Source of the DNA: Lithodes maja
Taxonomy: Eukaryota > Arthropoda > Malacostraca > Decapoda > Lithodidae
Length of the DNA: 64,000 nt
Assembly: GCA_037953745.1 (NCBI GenBank)
Contig: JBAKBP010003203.1
Location: 1 to 64,000, forward strand
Reading direction: 5' to 3'
The notes beneath the pieces were generated by a model. That model had not been told where the DNA came from and ran no database searches. It worked only from the letters and a program-made list of their open reading frames with translations. Positions 21,893-33,915 of the stretch are shown here, piece by piece. Within the stretch, counting starts at the first letter, position 1. Each line of letters starts with the position of its first letter. The translations under genes were made by a program, and so were the position numbers.

Positions 21893-23261
21893 GGAGAGGC
21901 AAAAATGAGCCTGTGTGAGCAAAATTCCACGATTCAGCACGAGGCACCACAAATTAACATGAGTGCAATAGAGTCCACTAAGAGTCACCATGAGTCATCT
22001 ATGAGTCATTATGAGTTATTACGAGTCACAACGAGTGGGGCGCGAGTGACCTGCTAATGGTTGAAAATTTGAATTTAACGGTCATTTTCAGATTAGGAGC
22101 AGATACGAGTAAGACACGAGTCACTACGAGTTACCACGAGTATGACAAGAGTTACTGCGAGTATGACATGAGTCACTGAGTCACTCGTCACTCGCAGTTG
22201 ACTCGGCAGTTGGAGACCACTCCCGCTACGCTCATGGTGATTCGTGTTTAACTCTTGCTTATTTCGTGGTGACTCGTCGTGTCTCGTTCCATAATTTTGA
22301 AATAACGGTCATTTGAACAACCACTCCCAGTGATTCGTGCTAAAATCGTCATTCACTCGTGGTGACTCGTAGATCGTGTCATACTCGTAGTAACTCGTGT
22401 TCTACTCATGTTGCACTCTTATTTCTTGCATGTTCATTGCAATGTACCATCAGTTTGGTCCTCCACTCGTGGTGACTCATATTAACTCGTCTGCACTCGT
22501 ACTAACTAGGGCACTTTTCGGCCACGTGGTTTTGTCCACGAGTTGCCTCGTGTGTGCTGGAGTCACAACGAGTCAGTACGAGTTACTACGAGTCACTAAG
22601 AGTCATGAGTCATTGAGTCACTGAGAGTTGCAGGGGTGAAATATTGCCGGACCAGCCGAGCCACTACGAGTCTCCGTCCGGGAGTCACACACGAGTCGGC
22701 CGAGTCACTACGAGTCACTTATTTTGACCGCGAGTCCAAAAGAGTGGTGACTCGTGCTCTCACTCGTGAATGTTTGAACTAGGCTTATCTGTCATATACG
22801 ACAGTATCAGAGAGAGAGAGAGATTGAGTTCTAATTCACGATATTTTGTGGATTTAATCAAAAATTGGCATTCATTGATTGCAAATGTGTTGTGTTTTGA
22901 TCAAGTCGTTTTTCATGTGTTACAAATATTTCAGATTGCCATGTGTTAATAAAAATTCGGATCATTATGATAATATATTTTAAAAACTGATGAAAATATA
23001 TTTACCTACAAACAAGTTGTCCCCTTCTTCCCCCACTTTCTGACCCCTAACAGCTCTAACCCCTCCTCTCCCCCCATTACCCTCTACCTTCACAACCACA
23101 CACCTCATAGTGTGCCATCTGTTGGCAGAAATTAAGATGCACGTTTGTACACCTTAAATTCTCGAGTCTATGAATATCCCGGGTGACGGTGATGCAGGAG
23201 ACGCAACAGGACTTTCGCCGCTGACTGTACAGCTGGCCATATAAATTCTGTTCCTCTCTGT
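21893..23261. other. Central spacer of the palindrome
   Basis: Unique sequence between the two arms. About 21961-22770 is a GAGT/ACTC motif array (separate entry). The remainder (22790-23261) has a short GA run and a C-rich segment near 23020-23100. No ORF of note. Confidence 0.75.
21961..22770. repeat. Helically phased GAGT array in alternating orientation
   Basis: Degenerate units close to CACTACGAGT. Plus-oriented GAGT starts at 21961, 21971, 21982, 21992, 22003, 22013, 22023, 22033 and 22044, then at 22107, 22118, 22128, 22138, 22149, 22159 and 22170. That is 10-11 bp spacing, close to one DNA helical turn. The orientation flips to ACTC at about 22185-22500 (for example 22355, 22365, 22383, 22393, 22404, 22415), flips back at 22560-22720 (22560, 22570, 22580, 22590, 22600), and flips again at 22745-22770. 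Several units are exact TGAGTCA. Confidence 0.85.
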
Positions 23262-23370
23262 GGTCTTATACGTTGAAATATAATGCACTTGAGTGTAGTA
23301 TCTTATGCAGTGGTAACTCATCTGACTAGTAAACTAATAATTAAAAACACACACACTCGCAATGTATTAG

Positions 23371-24572
23371 AACAATGACATATAAATCAAAATATGCTCA
23401 CACAAATTATTTATTTCATGATCTAAGACTTTTAAAATTAAGTGACATAAACATTTGTTGCAATTCTCTGTTTGTTTTTAAATCGGTAAATAATAATACG
23501 GACAACAGCATGTTTCAATATCACGTGAATAATAGATACAACTTTAGAAACAAGGGTCTTCTAAAAATCCCTCTCATGACTTCAAGCCAATCACAGTCAT
23601 CAGTTGTTTATCGTGGAGTGAATGAAGGTATGGAACGGTCTCCCCGCAATACATCAGAGAGAAGATTATTAACAGTTTTGAGTTTCAAGAAAGCTCTGAA
23701 AAATTACTTACTCTGTAAATACAATCCCAATGGTAATAACGAATGGACGACTTTTTTGTATTGTTTCTGTATTTGAGTGTTCATTCTGTATGAATGAATT
23801 GTCTTTGAAAGGAAAACTAAAGTATTATGTATATACTATAAGTATTTGTTTGTTAGGAGTGCGTAAATCATAATTATGTGGAAGCAAGAGATGACTGTGA
23901 ATATGGTATATAAGATGTAAATGTATGAATGAATGAAGGTGTATAAATGTGTAAACAAATTGATGTATGATAAAATAAAATAATTGCCATTTGTATAATT
24001 ATGCGGTCGGCGCGTGTAGTCAGCGGAGTCTCGGAAATTGTATTTATGCAATTATATTTTATCAGATTGCTGTAGGAAACCGTATCATTGATATGTTTCT
24101 TGATTTATCCCTTTTCCATTTTACCCATTGCAAATTTACTTATACATTTAACTTTTAAGCCTCTAATAAACCTAAGTAATATACCGAAACTCTGCGGATT
24201 GAGCGAATTGACTGCAATTGTGTAAGATTATATTCGGTATAATTATGTGTGTATGTATGTGAGTATGTATATGTATCTGTATGATACATAGTATGAGTAT
24301 ATATATGAATGTAAAGGTTAAAACAAAGTATATAAATGTGTATATAATATATCACTTATTATGTAATTGCCAGGAATACTGTTTACAATTTTCTAATGTC
24401 AAATAATGGGACTATCCTATTATTCGAGTTTAACTAATTCAGGTGTCTTTATAAGAGAGGCAACTCTCAATAAGGCACAGCCAATTATGAACTGTACTAA
24501 GATAATATTACTTTGTATTATAATGTTCTTGGGCTCAATAAACTATTTCAATTTCAATTTCAATTTACTAAT
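23371..24572 (+). mobile_element. 5'-truncated LINE with TTTCAA-type tail
   Basis: Present only in the right arm. The left arm reads CATTGCGAGTG...AAAATTAGT through the same point (21760-21790). It ends in AATTTCAATTTCAATTT, a short repeated tail typical of non-LTR elements. It carries the last part of a reverse-transcriptase ORF (23375-23776) and a long 3' untranslated region. Confidence 0.7.
23375..23776 (+). pseudogene. Non-LTR reverse transcriptase C-terminal fragment
   Basis: 133 residues. The stretch YNFRNKGLLKIPLMTSSQSQSSV followed by VYRGVNEG...RNTSERRLL and LSFKKALKNYLL follows the pattern of the last residues of jockey/CR1-type LINE ORF2 proteins (RYNLRN, SF+KALK.YL). The catalytic domain is missing through 5' truncation. 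The codons are AT-rich like the surroundings. Confidence 0.65.
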
Positions 24573-24887
24573 TTTACTTTCAGACATAGATCACAACGAA
24601 GAACAGAACGTATGTGAGCAACTGTACACATTGTACATACTATAATTACTGTTGGATGATCGAACAATTCAACCAAAAGATATAATTCCCACAATACGTT
24701 CAACCATTGTCAAATCCACCAACATTCGGTCATGTTATGGTGTCTATGTTGCCGTTGGTTTCATTGGCCCTCATCGTGTTGGCACTGATTTAAGGGGGTA
24801 GTGCTTGTTGTTTAGTCTATATATTTATTAATGTATTTTATTTTTTAGTTTCCTCGCTAGACCTCCATCAAACTTAAAAAAAACACC

Positions 24888-25325
24888 CGTGGAGACCCGG
24901 CTAGTTTTGTAATGTTTGTTCACCAGAACCCGGCAGGTTTTCAAAAAATTGTTTTATTCCAGAAACAATAGCGAATGGGTTAGGAATGAAGGAAAAACCA
25001 CGAAAAACCGCTCAAAACGCTTAAAGAATGGTCCTACAGAGCCCGAAAACGTATTTTACAAGAGTAAAAAATTGAAGGCAATTACCCCAAAAAACCAGGT
25101 TATTGCGCGCTCACGTGCACGCACGTGGACTTTGAGAGTTTTTAACCATCGGCACGGTTGTGTGGGATACGTACACAGTTCCCATACAAATCTGAGCCCT
25201 CTTGAGTGGCTACACCTGAGGTTACGGTCGGCGCAATTAGGGTGACGCGTCACACGCATCGCTGGGGCTGTGCGTTACATACATCCCCGACGCGTCAGAC
25301 GCGTCGCTGGGGCTGTACGGGTTAA
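24888..25325. mobile_element. TTAA miniature element remnant
   Basis: The right end is GTACGGG-TTAA (25322-25325) at exactly the place where the left arm has a lone TTAA (21432-21435 region). The left end begins CCCGTGGAGACCC without its TTAA, so that side is deleted. It contains a local repeat of GACGCGTCGCTGGGGCTGT. Confidence 0.55.
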
Positions 25326-25699
25326 GATAAATGTGTACAATTTTCGGTAGAAAAATGTCCCGGTCGAATGCCAGTTTCTTATAAAATTACAGGCTCGCTA
25401 TCGCTCGCCAGGAAAAGATCGATTCCTAAATGGCACGAAATGTCTTGATATTGACATACAAATTAGGCGAAAGTCTCAAAATCGCCAAATTAACGTAACG
25501 AATGTCCTAAAATCTCAAAATTAATATGCTAAACATGAGGGAGAAGGGGGTCCATAAAAAACGACTACCTGATCCCCCTTAAACCAACTGGTTGAAATGG
25601 TGTTTCGTTTGAAGTGACCGGAAATTGTCAAAATTAAATCGTTGGATGTTAGCCACAATATGAAAAAGTAGCGAAAAAATCTGAAAGAATGCGGTTATG

Positions 25700-25929
25700 T
25701 TAACCCTCTCCGACATATGACGCGATTTTGAGCCTATTAGGGATACTTTAAAGCCTTTGTTACCATCAGGGGTATTTAGAAACCTTTAGTTTAGTTACTT
25801 CAACCTCTGCAGTTGTCTTTGAGTTAGCTGTGGCCAGAAAACTAATTTTGGAGAGGTAATTATAAAAGTGAGAGAACTCTATTTCTTATTGCTAATTTGG
25901 CAACCTCTGCTGCATATGTGCGTGAAAGG
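25700..25929. mobile_element. TTAA miniature element, mirrored copy truncated by a SINE
   Basis: Inverted partner of 20820-21055. The TTAA-CCCTCTCCGAC end is intact, while the other end stops at GTGAAAGG where the SINE begins, with the terminal TTAA lost. Confidence 0.7.
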
Positions 25930-26167
25930 CGGCTCGCTTGGTGTAGTGACTAGCGTCTCGGACTTCCACCCAGAAGGCCCGGGTTCGCGCCCACGCTCGG
26001 CGCATTAAAGATTTTTCACAAGCACTGAGTCGTTACCATCCCTCATGAGCAAAGGGATGGGATAGTAGTACAGGACCCCAATGGAAATACGCCTAATCGG
26101 CCTTATTGAGCTATCCTTAGCTAGCTTAGCATGCGCTAGCTTTAAGAACTATTATTATTATTATTAT
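25930..26167 (+). mobile_element. tRNA-derived SINE
   Basis: About 238 bp absent from the left arm. The head has an A-box (TGGTGTAGTGACTAG) and B-box (GGGTTCGCGCCC), the body continues through CATCCCTCATGAGC, and it ends in (ATT)n. The insertion is accompanied by loss of about a dozen target bases. Confidence 0.75.
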
Positions 26168-27460
26168 AACTCTTGACCACGACTGTGCTTTGTATATCCC
26201 TTGTTTGGACCCATTTATCACGGTGCTTGATCGTCATTACAACGACTCCTCCCTGCCTAAATATTGGCTAACATTAGATAATGTTTTCAGTTAACAAAGA
26301 ACTTGTGGGAGTCAGAAGATATTACTAAGAAAGTGTTCACCCTTGTAAACCTTTGAGGTACATCCTAAGCAAAGAATATCGTCTCATATTAGTCATCCTT
26401 GCGGCCCTTGCATCTTCAGAAGGTTTGGACCCATGGACGAGGGACTACGAGACTAAATCCTATAGGTCAACTTCCGCCATATTGGTGCCACAGGAGTCAT
26501 TATCCGCGTGTTACACTCATAATATTATACATCCATAACAAACATTAGACTGTAGGCTATTGGTATGGGGTTTATAATTTGATCTTTATATATAAATTCT
26601 ACATGATCAACAACAATGTATCATACCTATGATACGCAATTACGACACTGAAATGGCGTCCAAATAAACAGACGGTCGATCTTTGTTACTCCAGGATATA
26701 GAACTACGAGGTGTGAAGGAGCCAAGGAATGCGTACTACCAGTAACTACTACTTACAAAACAATACATGTGTAAGATGTTGAAGTGGGCGGAAGGCAGAA
26801 CACAGATTATGTCTGGTTTACGGTGACAGTCTGAAAGGCTTGTTCATAATGGGAAGTTATTCTATGTCGTTTTTTCTCTGATGTAAAAGATCGAACAAAT
26901 GTTCGTCGGAATATATCTGGTTCCTGGGTTGGTATGACTCGACCCTAAGAGGCTGAATTGGGCGGAAGGCAGAACATGCCCTTGGAAGTCAGTACCTTCC
27001 AGTAACTTAGTGGATTTGTGCATATACCTGTATATATATATATATATATATTTTTTTTCCAAATAGGTGCCTGCATGGGTTCTTGATTCACTGGTGTAGT
27101 TTAGATTGATTTATTACTTATACCAATTAAACTATGAGCATAAAATTTTGGTACATATATTTGGGTATAGTTTCACCATAGGTCCCCGAAGATGGCTCCG
27201 ACAACATTTCTGAATTGGCTGGGCTGATTGTGCTAGTGCAAGTCTGATTTTAAGTGTTTCTGGGCCGGCCTGTTCTAGGTCCTGAATATATGAAGTTGGT
27301 GATAAGTACAGCTACTGTGGTTACTACCACAATAGAGGGATTTGGACCTGATAATAAACTCTTGGGATTTGAAAATTTGTCTTGAGCTACTACAGTAGTT
27401 GTCTGAGGTTGTTGACGACAGTTGTGTGGCTTCTTTCATATTGACAGTTTTCCCTGTATC

Positions 27461-27854
27461 TGTAATGTATTAGTATACCATTAGTATACCTTCAAAGAAA
27501 ACTGATGTAAACTATAAGTAACTGAAGGTAAGGATCCGACACCCTACAAGAAGAATTTAATCCCTTATTTATAGCTGTCGAATCCTTTATACGGAATCCA
27601 ATACTATTATGATCAATGTTATGCATCAACAGTTTATGGTTTATACTCTGTGCTCTGTTCCCGCCTTTTTACAGTAAAGATGTAGTTTGCCTTACAGTAT
27701 CATATATCCCCTCTATTGACATGTTTGTGACGAGTTAGGGATAATATGGCCTACATGAATAACATACTGTATATGGCAGATCAAGTGACGGCTTCTGTAT
27801 GATATAACCAACACTGGTATCCTCATATTACAGGTGAGTAATGACAACACAATA
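27461..27854 (+). repeat. 5' LTR of the Mag-type element
   Basis: Begins TGTAATGTATTAG and ends ACAACACAATA. It aligns without gaps to 32152-32545. Confidence 0.93.
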
Positions 27855-27934
27855 AATTGGCGACGACAAGTGGAGACGAGCTCAGCAGCACCCCGGAGCC
27901 TAGCCTAACCTAGTAGCATAGCCTACTCATCACT

Positions 27935-28770
27935 ATGCCTCTGGATGTACCTCCCCCTACGGCATTCTCAGTAGCAGAGGATCCCTCATCAGTAGCACAG
28001 AGGTGGAAGAAGTGGAAGACAAGTTTCCATTTCTATATCACCGCCACTGGAGTCACAAACCTTGTACAGCAGAGAGCATTGTTACTCCATGCAGCAGGGT
28101 CTGAGGTTCAAGACATTTTTGAAACCCTGCCAGATCCAAAAGGTACTTTTGAGGAAACTACAAATGCTCTAGATACATATTTTTCACCACAGTTAAACTT
28201 TAGGTATGAAAGATTTCTATTTTCTCAAACTGTTCAAGGACCTCAGGAATCAACAGATGCTTTTGTCACTAGGCTTAGGAAATTAGCTTCTACTTGTGAA
28301 TTTCATGATATAGATGATATCATAACAGATCAGGTTATAATTAACTGTGCATCTTCTGAATTAAGGAAAAAGTTACTCCAGGATCCCAAAGTAAAACTGG
28401 ATAAAGTTCTCCATATTGCTAGATCACTTGAAGCAGCTAACCTACAGGCCAAAACAATAGAAAGTCCTGACAGTAGTAAACAGACAAGCCAGGTAAAAAA
28501 TGTTTCAGCAGTCAAAACAATTTAAAGGTCACAACAAGAATCCCAAGGCACATACAGGTACTAAAGCAAAGGCTTACCATAGTAGTCAACCAATTAGGCC
28601 TACTAACACTAACAACCACAGTCATGATAACAAAGCTAAGCATTTTAAGCCATGTTATAGGTGTGGTAAGACAGATCATACTCCATAGGATAGAACAAAG
28701 TGTCCTGCCACAGACAAAACTTGCCACCAATGTGGAAAACTAGGTCATTTTGGTAAACAGTGCAGATTTT
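27935..28770 (+). pseudogene. Gag of the Mag-type element, frameshifted
   Basis: A first frame (27935-28525, 196 residues) is a Mag/SURL-like capsid: W-rich start (QRWKKWKTSF), then ETLPDP, LDTYFSPQLN, TDQVIINC and a LEAANLQAK end. The nucleocapsid continues in another frame from about 28500, with two knuckles CYRCGK and CHQCGKLGHFGKQC. A TAG stop (28686-28688) lies inside the first knuckle. A functional Gag would need both breaks absent, so this copy is dead. Confidence 0.85.
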
Positions 28771-28898
28771 AAAAGATTAACTCAACTTCGGAGAGGTCAG
28801 AGCAACAGTCCGCAGACACAGGTGTTAGTCAGGCACAACAATGTTCTGATGCTAATGATAACTTTGCTTTTAGGATTAACACTAAGTAAATGTAATGA

Positions 28899-29160
28899 TA
28901 GGATCATGATGGATGTTTTTCTAAATGGAAAACCAGTAACCACGCAGTTAGACACAGAAGCTGACGTAACGGTAGTGTCTGAGGAAGTTGCTAAGGCTAT
29001 TCCAAACATAAATATTCAACCTTGTACTAAGATATTAATGGACTATAATAATCAAGCTATTCAGGTTAAAGGAGCAGCCAACGTTGATGTGAGTTACGAC
29101 CAGCAAGAGTTCAAGAGCTTACCCCTAACCATTGTTGAAGGTAAAGAGGCCATCACTGTT
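28899..29160 (+). pseudogene. Protease of the Mag-type element with altered active site
   Basis: The active-site motif reads QLDTEADVTVV where retropepsins have D-T/S-G-A; glycine is replaced by glutamate. The downstream flap region and PLTIVEG strand are recognisable, then the frame shifts before the RT start near 29140. Loss of the DTG glycine would be expected to abolish activity. Confidence 0.8.
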
Positions 29161-31129
29161 TGGTCTAGATTGGTTGAAGCACATCCCATTAAATTTACAA
29201 AGTGTACTAAAAGTCAACTTTAACATTAACAAAGAAACAGCAGTAAATCATTTGTTAACAGGATTTCAAGATATCTTTGATGTTAATGTTGGGACAGTGA
29301 AGGGAGTGCAGGCCAGTTTGTCTCTTAAACCTGATGTCACTCCAAAATTCTGTGCTCCTAGACAAATTCCTTTCGCACTCAAATCCGCGGTTGGACAGGA
29401 GATTGCAAGATTAGAAGCAAATGGGACTTGGGAGAGAGTTACTTACTCAACGTGGGCCACTCCTTTAGTTTCTGTAGTTAAGAGTGACGGAAGTATTAGG
29501 TTATGTGGTGACTACAAAGTAACACTAAACCCTAATTTACAAGTAGCTCAACATCCTCTTCCTAGACCTGATGATATGTTTGCAGCACTAAGTGGATGTA
29601 AAATCTTTTCTAAAATAGATTTTAGACAAGCATTTCAACAGCTCCAAATGGATGAAAAATCACAGGAAATATGTACAATCAATACCCACTTAGGTCTGTT
29701 CCGCCCAAAGAGATTGCCTTACGGTGTTGCTAGCAGTCCAGCACTTTGGCAACAGACAATGGACAGAATTTTCCATGGTCTCTCAGGTACATTTTGTTTT
29801 GTTGATGACATATTAGTAGCAGGTAAAGATATAGCAGAACATCAGGCGAGACTAAAGGTAGTTTTAGAGAGAATCAGAGACAATGGACTGAGGATCCGCC
29901 AAGATAAATGTCAGTTTCAAGTATCATCCTTAGAATATTTAGGATTCAGAATTGATGACAAGGGTATCCACAAGACTAGTGAGAAAGTTACAGCAATCAG
30001 AGATGCCAAGGTGCCTGAGAATGTGGGTGAGTTACAATCATTCTTAGGTTTAGTAACTTTCTATGGTAGGTTCATTCCTAATTTAGCCACTATAGCTAGT
30101 CCACTGTATCAGCTCACACAAAAGAATACCCAGTGGAACTGGACAGATTCTTGTGCAACTGCAGTAGAGCAGATAAAGTCAGAGATTACATCTTCTAGAT
30201 TCCTTACTCATTTTCAACCTGACTTGCCAGTGAAGTTGGTGTGTGATGCTTCATCAATAGGTATTGGTGCAGTACTTGCTCATGTCATGCCAGATGGTGT
30301 AGAAAGACCCATTGCATTTGCTTCCCGTGTTCTAAACAAAGCTGAAAGAAACTACTCCCAGATTGAGAAGGAAGCATTAGCTCTAGTGTATGGTGTAAAA
30401 AAGTTCCACATGTATTTGTATGGAAGAACACGATTCACACTAGTTACTGACCATCAACCTTTATTAGCCATTTTAGGACCTAAGGCGGTCTTACCCAGTC
30501 TAGTAGCCGCCCGACTCCAACGATGGGCTATCACACTAGCTGCATACTCATATGATATAGAGTATAGGCCAACCGGTAAGATGGGAAATGCTGATGCCTT
30601 GTCACGTTTGCCAGTGGATAAAGCTCCATCTGACCATAACAGTACTATACTTCTAATTGAGAGTTACAACCTTCCTATCACAGCACAGACCATAGCTAAA
30701 CACACAAAACAAGACCCAGTACTATCAAAAGTTCTACAAGCTTTAACTTCAAGTCGTAATTTAATGTCAGATCAGGGAGACTGCCATTCATATCTGTCAG
30801 TGTGGTCCGAGCTTACCACAGAGCAAGGTTGTATTCTTAGAGGTGCCAGAGTAGTGATTCCAAAATCTATGCAAAACCAGGTTCTCAAGGAAATCCATGC
30901 AGATCATCAAGGCATAGTAAGGTCTAAATCTATTGCCAGGAGTTATGTGTGGTGGCCTGGGATGGACAAAGATGTTGAGAAACATGTGAGGGGATGCCCT
31001 AGTTGCTCAGCACAACAAAACGACCCCAGGCCAGCACGCATGCATCCATGGGAATTGCCTAGACATCCATGGCAACGTTTGCACATTGATTTTGCCGGCC
31101 CATTTTTAGGTCATACATATCAATTCTGA
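29132..31129 (+). pseudogene. Reverse transcriptase, RNase H and integrase N-terminus (Mag-type)
   Basis: A 665-residue open frame. RT spans about 60-240 with FVDD at 223-226 and LPYGVASSPA before it. RNase H has D372, E412, D440 and D488 (GNADALSR). The integrase zinc region (HADHQG...CPSCSAQQ) lies near 590-625 and is followed by LHIDFAGPF. The frame is then lost one codon before the next strand, where the reading continues as ILIIVDAY in a different phase. The RT domain itself looks intact. Confidence 0.9.
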
Positions 31130-31835
31130 TCATAGTGGATGCATACAGTAAATGGCCAGAGATAATTCCAATGCAGTCAACTACTTCACAAGCGACAATA
31201 AAGGCTTTAATGCCAGTGTTTGCCACGCATGGATTACCTGAGCGCATTGTGTCAGATAATGGCCCTCAGTTCTGTTCTGTGGAATTTCTTGATTTCCTAA
31301 ACATACTAGGTCCGCTCCTTACCACCCAGCAACTAATGGAGAGGCAGAGAGGTTTGTTCAGAGTTTTAAACGCAACATGAAGTGCCGGGGAGCTATACCT
31401 TCCAATGTAATCACTTGCATCAGTAAATTTCTGCTAACCTATCGCACTACTGAACATGCCACTACTGGACAAACACCTTCAAATTTGCTGATGGAAAGGA
31501 GAGTCAGGAATAGAATGGATTTGATGATGCCAAACACTCAGATACATCTCAACAACCAACAGTGGACACAACTAGAACAACAGGGTAAAGTTAGAAATTT
31601 CACTCCTTCATGTCCGGTCAAAGTTAGGATGTATAACACAGCACACAAGTGGTCTCCAGGTAAGATCACAAGACAGATAGGTAACATGAACTATGAGGTA
31701 GAAGTGGAAGGAAGGATTATGAGACGTCACATTGATCAACTACTACCAGACACAGTTAATTTTGACCAACCAATCATATCCACACCAGTACCAGTACAGC
31801 CACACACAGTTAACATTGATCAGCAGCTCACATGA
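31130..31835 (+). pseudogene. Integrase core and C-terminus (Mag-type), in two frames
   Basis: 31130-31380 holds the rest of the first catalytic strand (VDAYSKWPEI) and the second (VSDNGPQFCS). A further shift falls where the QxxGxAER helix should be (read as QLMERQRGLF). The frame from 31377 continues with FLLTYRTTEHATTGQTPSNLL and ends in an SH3-like basic region (SPGKITRQIGNMNYEVEVEG). Confidence 0.85.
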
Positions 31836-32151
31836 CACTCAGAATCTAATAACACACATGTGGATGGACAGACAAGTGAAGAAACAGATCACACTAACAA
31901 AGACACAGAGATCCCAGATAACACTAACCAAGACACAGAGATTCCAGCAACTCGTAGGGTACGGTACTACCTAACAGGCAAAACCGAGGTGTTCCAAGAG
32001 AAAAGCTGGATCTGTAGGTTAAGTTAAAGTACTTAAGTTTTAAGATTTAAAAATGTAGATATGTTATGTTATAATTCTACAGAATCATCATTATTATTAT
32101 GAGAGTACCCTACTGCATGTGTGCTTTTACTTTTCTCACAGGGGGAAGGAA

Positions 32152-32545
32152 TGTAATGTATTAGTATACCATTAGTATACCTTCAAAGAAAACTGATGTA
32201 AACTATAAGTAACTGAAGGTAAGGATCCGACACCCTACAAGAAGAATTGAATCCCTTATTTATAGCTGTCGAATCCTTTATACGGAATCCAATACTATTA
32301 AGATCAATGTTATGCATCAACAGTTTATGGTTTATACTCTGTGCTCTGTTCCCACCTTTTTACAGTAAAGATGTAGTTTGCCTTACAGTATCATTTATCC
32401 CCTCTATTGACATGTTTGTGACGAGTTAGGGATAATATGGCCTACATGAATAACATACTGTATATGGCAGATAAAGTGACGGCTTCTGTATGACATAACC
32501 AACACTGGTATCCTCATATTACAGGTGAGTAATGACAACACGACA
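32152..32545 (+). repeat. 3' LTR of the Mag-type element
   Basis: Ends ACAACACGACA, followed by the target copy GTATC. Confidence 0.93.
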
Positions 32546-32873
32546 GTATCAATATGGTAAAGAGTTTGATTTTTTTGTGACCGTGATTATTCGTTAGTTC
32601 ACTCAAGCCATGACCACCTCTGGAGGATCACATACTTTCATTAATTTCATTGAGAGGTGTTTGGTGTTGGGAGTGAAATTAATTAGATTATTCCTCTAGG
32701 TTCAGGAACATTTCATAGCGAAGTCAATCCTTAAAAATGTGTGCCCCATAAAATGCTCTTTCCTTTCACTTAAACATTATGCTATTCAGTGTACAGTTGG
32801 GTCTGAGTATATGATTAGATTGAAATCCAGTATTCGATAAATGGATATATAATCGTAGTCATGTACTTAGCCT

Positions 32874-33358
32874 TTAACCTCTGAAGTGCGCACGGGGGTA
32901 AATGAAAACCTCCCCCTGTGCTGACGTATTTGAGGTTTTTCGTCACTAAAATATTCATTGTACCATTAATAGCATTAATAATTATCCATATGCGCCTATT
33001 ATGGGTTGATTATAAAGGTATTAACCTGAAACAACAATAAAACGAGTGAAAACAGCGTTTGGATGGTCAAAATCGGAGATATAGCCCGCGAGTTGTATAA
33101 TCTATGGGTGAGGCAAACTCCTTTCCCGCCAATTTCCCCCAAGGCCACTGAGACACAGTCGATCGATACTCTCTCTCTCTCTCTTGCACTCGATGGCCAT
33201 CAGTGATGACAACACCCTGCTTGCAACTCGCTAATGTTAGCACGAAAATATACCTCAGAATAAGGGAATAATAGGGAAAATAGGTGATAACTGAGGAATA
33301 GGAGGAAAGTGGGGAAGGAGGGGAGGTAGAGGACTGAGATTTTGCATGGCCCAGGGGC

Positions 33359-33393
<35 letters not shown>

Positions 33394-33509
33394 AAAAATA
33401 ATTTTTTTTTCGATGTAAAAAGTTGATTTTTAGTTTTACTTACTCCAGAGAGTCTTCCCGCAGTCCGCCGGCCGAACTCTAAAGAGTCTTCCCGCAGTTC
33501 CCGGGTTAA
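32874..33509. mobile_element. TTAA miniature element, family B copy 1
   Basis: 636 bp between TTAA sites, left inner end CCTCTGAAGTGCGCACGGGG and right inner end CCCGCAGTTCCCGGG. The left palindrome arm has the empty site (about 16826-16836). It contains an A31 tract (33361-33391). A second copy interrupts a LINE at 61271-61868. Confidence 0.85.
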
Positions 33510-33510
33510 C

Positions 33511-33915
33511 TGTCTTGATGGTGTAATGGTTAGAATGTTTAAGATGTGTATAAGGTATCCTAGGTTCGAATCCCGGGAGGATCACATGCTTTCATTAATT
33601 TAATTGGTAGGTGTTTGGTTTGGAAGTTAAATTAATAAATTAGATTATTCCTACAGGTTCAGGACCATTTCATAGCTAGGTCGGTCCTTCGAGATCTGTG
33701 CCCCATAAAATGTTCTTTCCTTTCACTTAAACATTACGTTATTCAGTGTGCAGTTCTGTCTGAGTACATGATTATATTGATATCCAGTATTCGATAAATG
33801 GATATATCATTGTAGTCATGCACTTAACTTTTAACTGTCTTGATGGTGTAATGATTAGTGTGTTTAATATCTGTATATGGTAACCCAGGTTCGAATCCAG
33901 GGAGGATCACATGGT
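33511..33915 (+). repeat. Tandem tRNA-related repeat units (plus-strand copy)
   Basis: Two heads, at 33511-33585 and 33835-33910, each with TGGTGTAATG and GGTTCGAATCC boxes, 324 bp apart and separated by the same tail as in the left arm. The tail of a third unit (from GGAGGATCACATA) is at 32618-32873. The cloverleaf acceptor stem does not pair. Confidence 0.65.

Larger units (their letters stand above)
27461..32545 (+). mobile_element. Mag-type Ty3/gypsy LTR retrotransposon, full length but broken
   Basis: 5085 bp with 394-bp LTRs at both ends. GTATC is duplicated on both sides (27456-27460 and 32546-32550) and is present once in the empty left arm (17157-17161, complement). Primer site TTGGCGACGAC follows the 5' LTR, and a purine tract GGGGGAAGGAA precedes the 3' LTR. 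Order: gag, protease, RT, RNase H, integrase. Frameshifts and stops in gag, protease and integrase make it non-autonomous. The LTRs differ by about eight substitutions, roughly 2%. Confidence 0.93.

Noticed and set aside
21961..22770. CRISPR-like array
   Set aside because: Motif spacing is about 10 bp, with no 20-40-bp repeats or unique spacers, in a eukaryotic setting.
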